A stretch of DNA of 5,290 bases from Acidimicrobiia bacterium (GTDB lineage Bacteria; Actinomycetota; Acidimicrobiia; Acidimicrobiales; AC-14). Numbering within the stretch: the stretch's first letter is position 1; each line of letters opens with the position of its first letter. Under the pieces are notes generated by a model. The model saw nothing but the letters and a program-made list of their open reading frames with translations. It searched no databases and was not told the origin of the DNA. Below, one piece after another: positions 5,092 to 5,290 of the stretch. The stretch is taken from assembly GCA_019243595.1 (NCBI GenBank), contig JAFAUA010000440.1, positions 1 to 5,290 of the forward strand. Reading direction: 5' to 3'. The position numbers and the translations under genes are program-made.

Positions 5092-5290
5092 TCCTCGTAG
5101 ACCGGCGCCCGCTTCTCCTTGCGGGCCCGGATCGCCTCTTCGAAGTTCTTGGTGGTGAGGCGCACGTAGAGCTGGCCGATGCCCTCGTGGTCCATCTGGG
5201 CCGTGAGGCTGCTGGCGTCGAGGCTCGACCACAGCATGCGCTTGGTGACCTCGATGCCCGCCCGGCTGTAGCCGATGACGCGCTCGGCGA
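5088..5290 (-). CDS. Enoyl-CoA hydratase/isomerase, C-terminal part (runs off right edge)
   Basis: Sixty-six C-terminal residues are visible, read leftward from the window edge to the TAG at 5090-5088. They contain SRAGIEVTKRMLW, then a helical linker (SLTAQMDHEGIGQLYVRL), then the final FEEAIRARKEKRAPVYED. The SPxGxxxTKxxLW-like helix and the terminal F-x-E-x-x-x-A-x-x-x-K-R-x-P-x-Y/F tail are hallmarks of the crotonase C-terminus, so hydration of trans-2-enoyl-CoA or isomerisation is the likely role. The catalytic Glu residues and oxyanion-hole Gly lie upstream, outside the window; about 200 residues are missing. The stop overlaps that of the F420-type gene tail to tail: TAG at 5089-5091 on the plus strand and 5090-5088 on the minus strand. 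Confidence 0.85.
   Translation of the reverse strand, partial: AERVIGYSRAGIEVTKRMLWSSLDASSLTAQMDHEGIGQLYVRLTTKNFEEAIRARKEKRAPVYED

Noticed and set aside
4495..5232. Minus-strand open frame of 245 codons antisense to the F420-type gene
   Set aside because: It conflicts with two better-supported genes and with the enoyl-CoA hydratase frame on the same strand, and has no domain.

Overview
The window is GC-rich and densely coded, and it looks chromosomal. Codons favour G or C in the third position. Starts include ATG and GTG. Two promoters look leaderless, with a TANNNT hexamer a few bases before the start codon and no Shine-Dalgarno sequence. Together with an F420-type (deazaflavin) oxidoreductase, a short zinc metallopeptidase and several acyl-CoA enzymes, this points to an actinobacterium. 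An Acidimicrobiia-like lineage is my guess and cannot be proven from the sequence. I see no mobile element, tRNA, rRNA or CRISPR array.

Layout. 1-150: no supported gene, only a weak hairpin downstream of the first gene. 151-1203 (-): an exported beta-helix repeat protein built from 25-27-residue units, visible in the DNA as near 81-bp direct repeats. 1244-1660 (-): a small membrane protein with a PH-like domain, in the same direction as and just upstream of the beta-helix gene. 1719-2216 and 2213-2989 (+): a YgjP/M48-type zinc metallopeptidase, then a phytanoyl-CoA dioxygenase-family protein, overlapping by four bases. 3059-3382 (+): a STAS-domain anti-sigma factor antagonist with a conserved phosphorylatable serine. 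3395-4567 (-): an acyl-CoA dehydrogenase, convergent with the STAS gene across a hairpin. 4606-5091 (+): an F420H2-dependent quinone/nitro-reductase-like protein, divergent from the dehydrogenase. 5088-5290 (-): the C-terminal end of an enoyl-CoA hydratase/isomerase running off the right edge.

How the genes fit together. The right half has an acyl-CoA theme: the dehydrogenase and the hydratase would catalyse consecutive beta-oxidation steps, and the PhyH-family protein may act on a related branched or modified substrate, though its substrate cannot be read from sequence. The dehydrogenase and the F420-type reductase are divergent across only about 35-38 bases. Almost all of that gap is a perfect 9-bp inverted repeat whose arms also contain both putative -10 hexamers. 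This is the most interesting signal in the window. The left half (beta-helix, PH-like protein, metallopeptidase) has no obvious metabolic link to the rest. I do not see a clearly novel multi-gene system; the findings are mainly regulatory architecture and active-site details.
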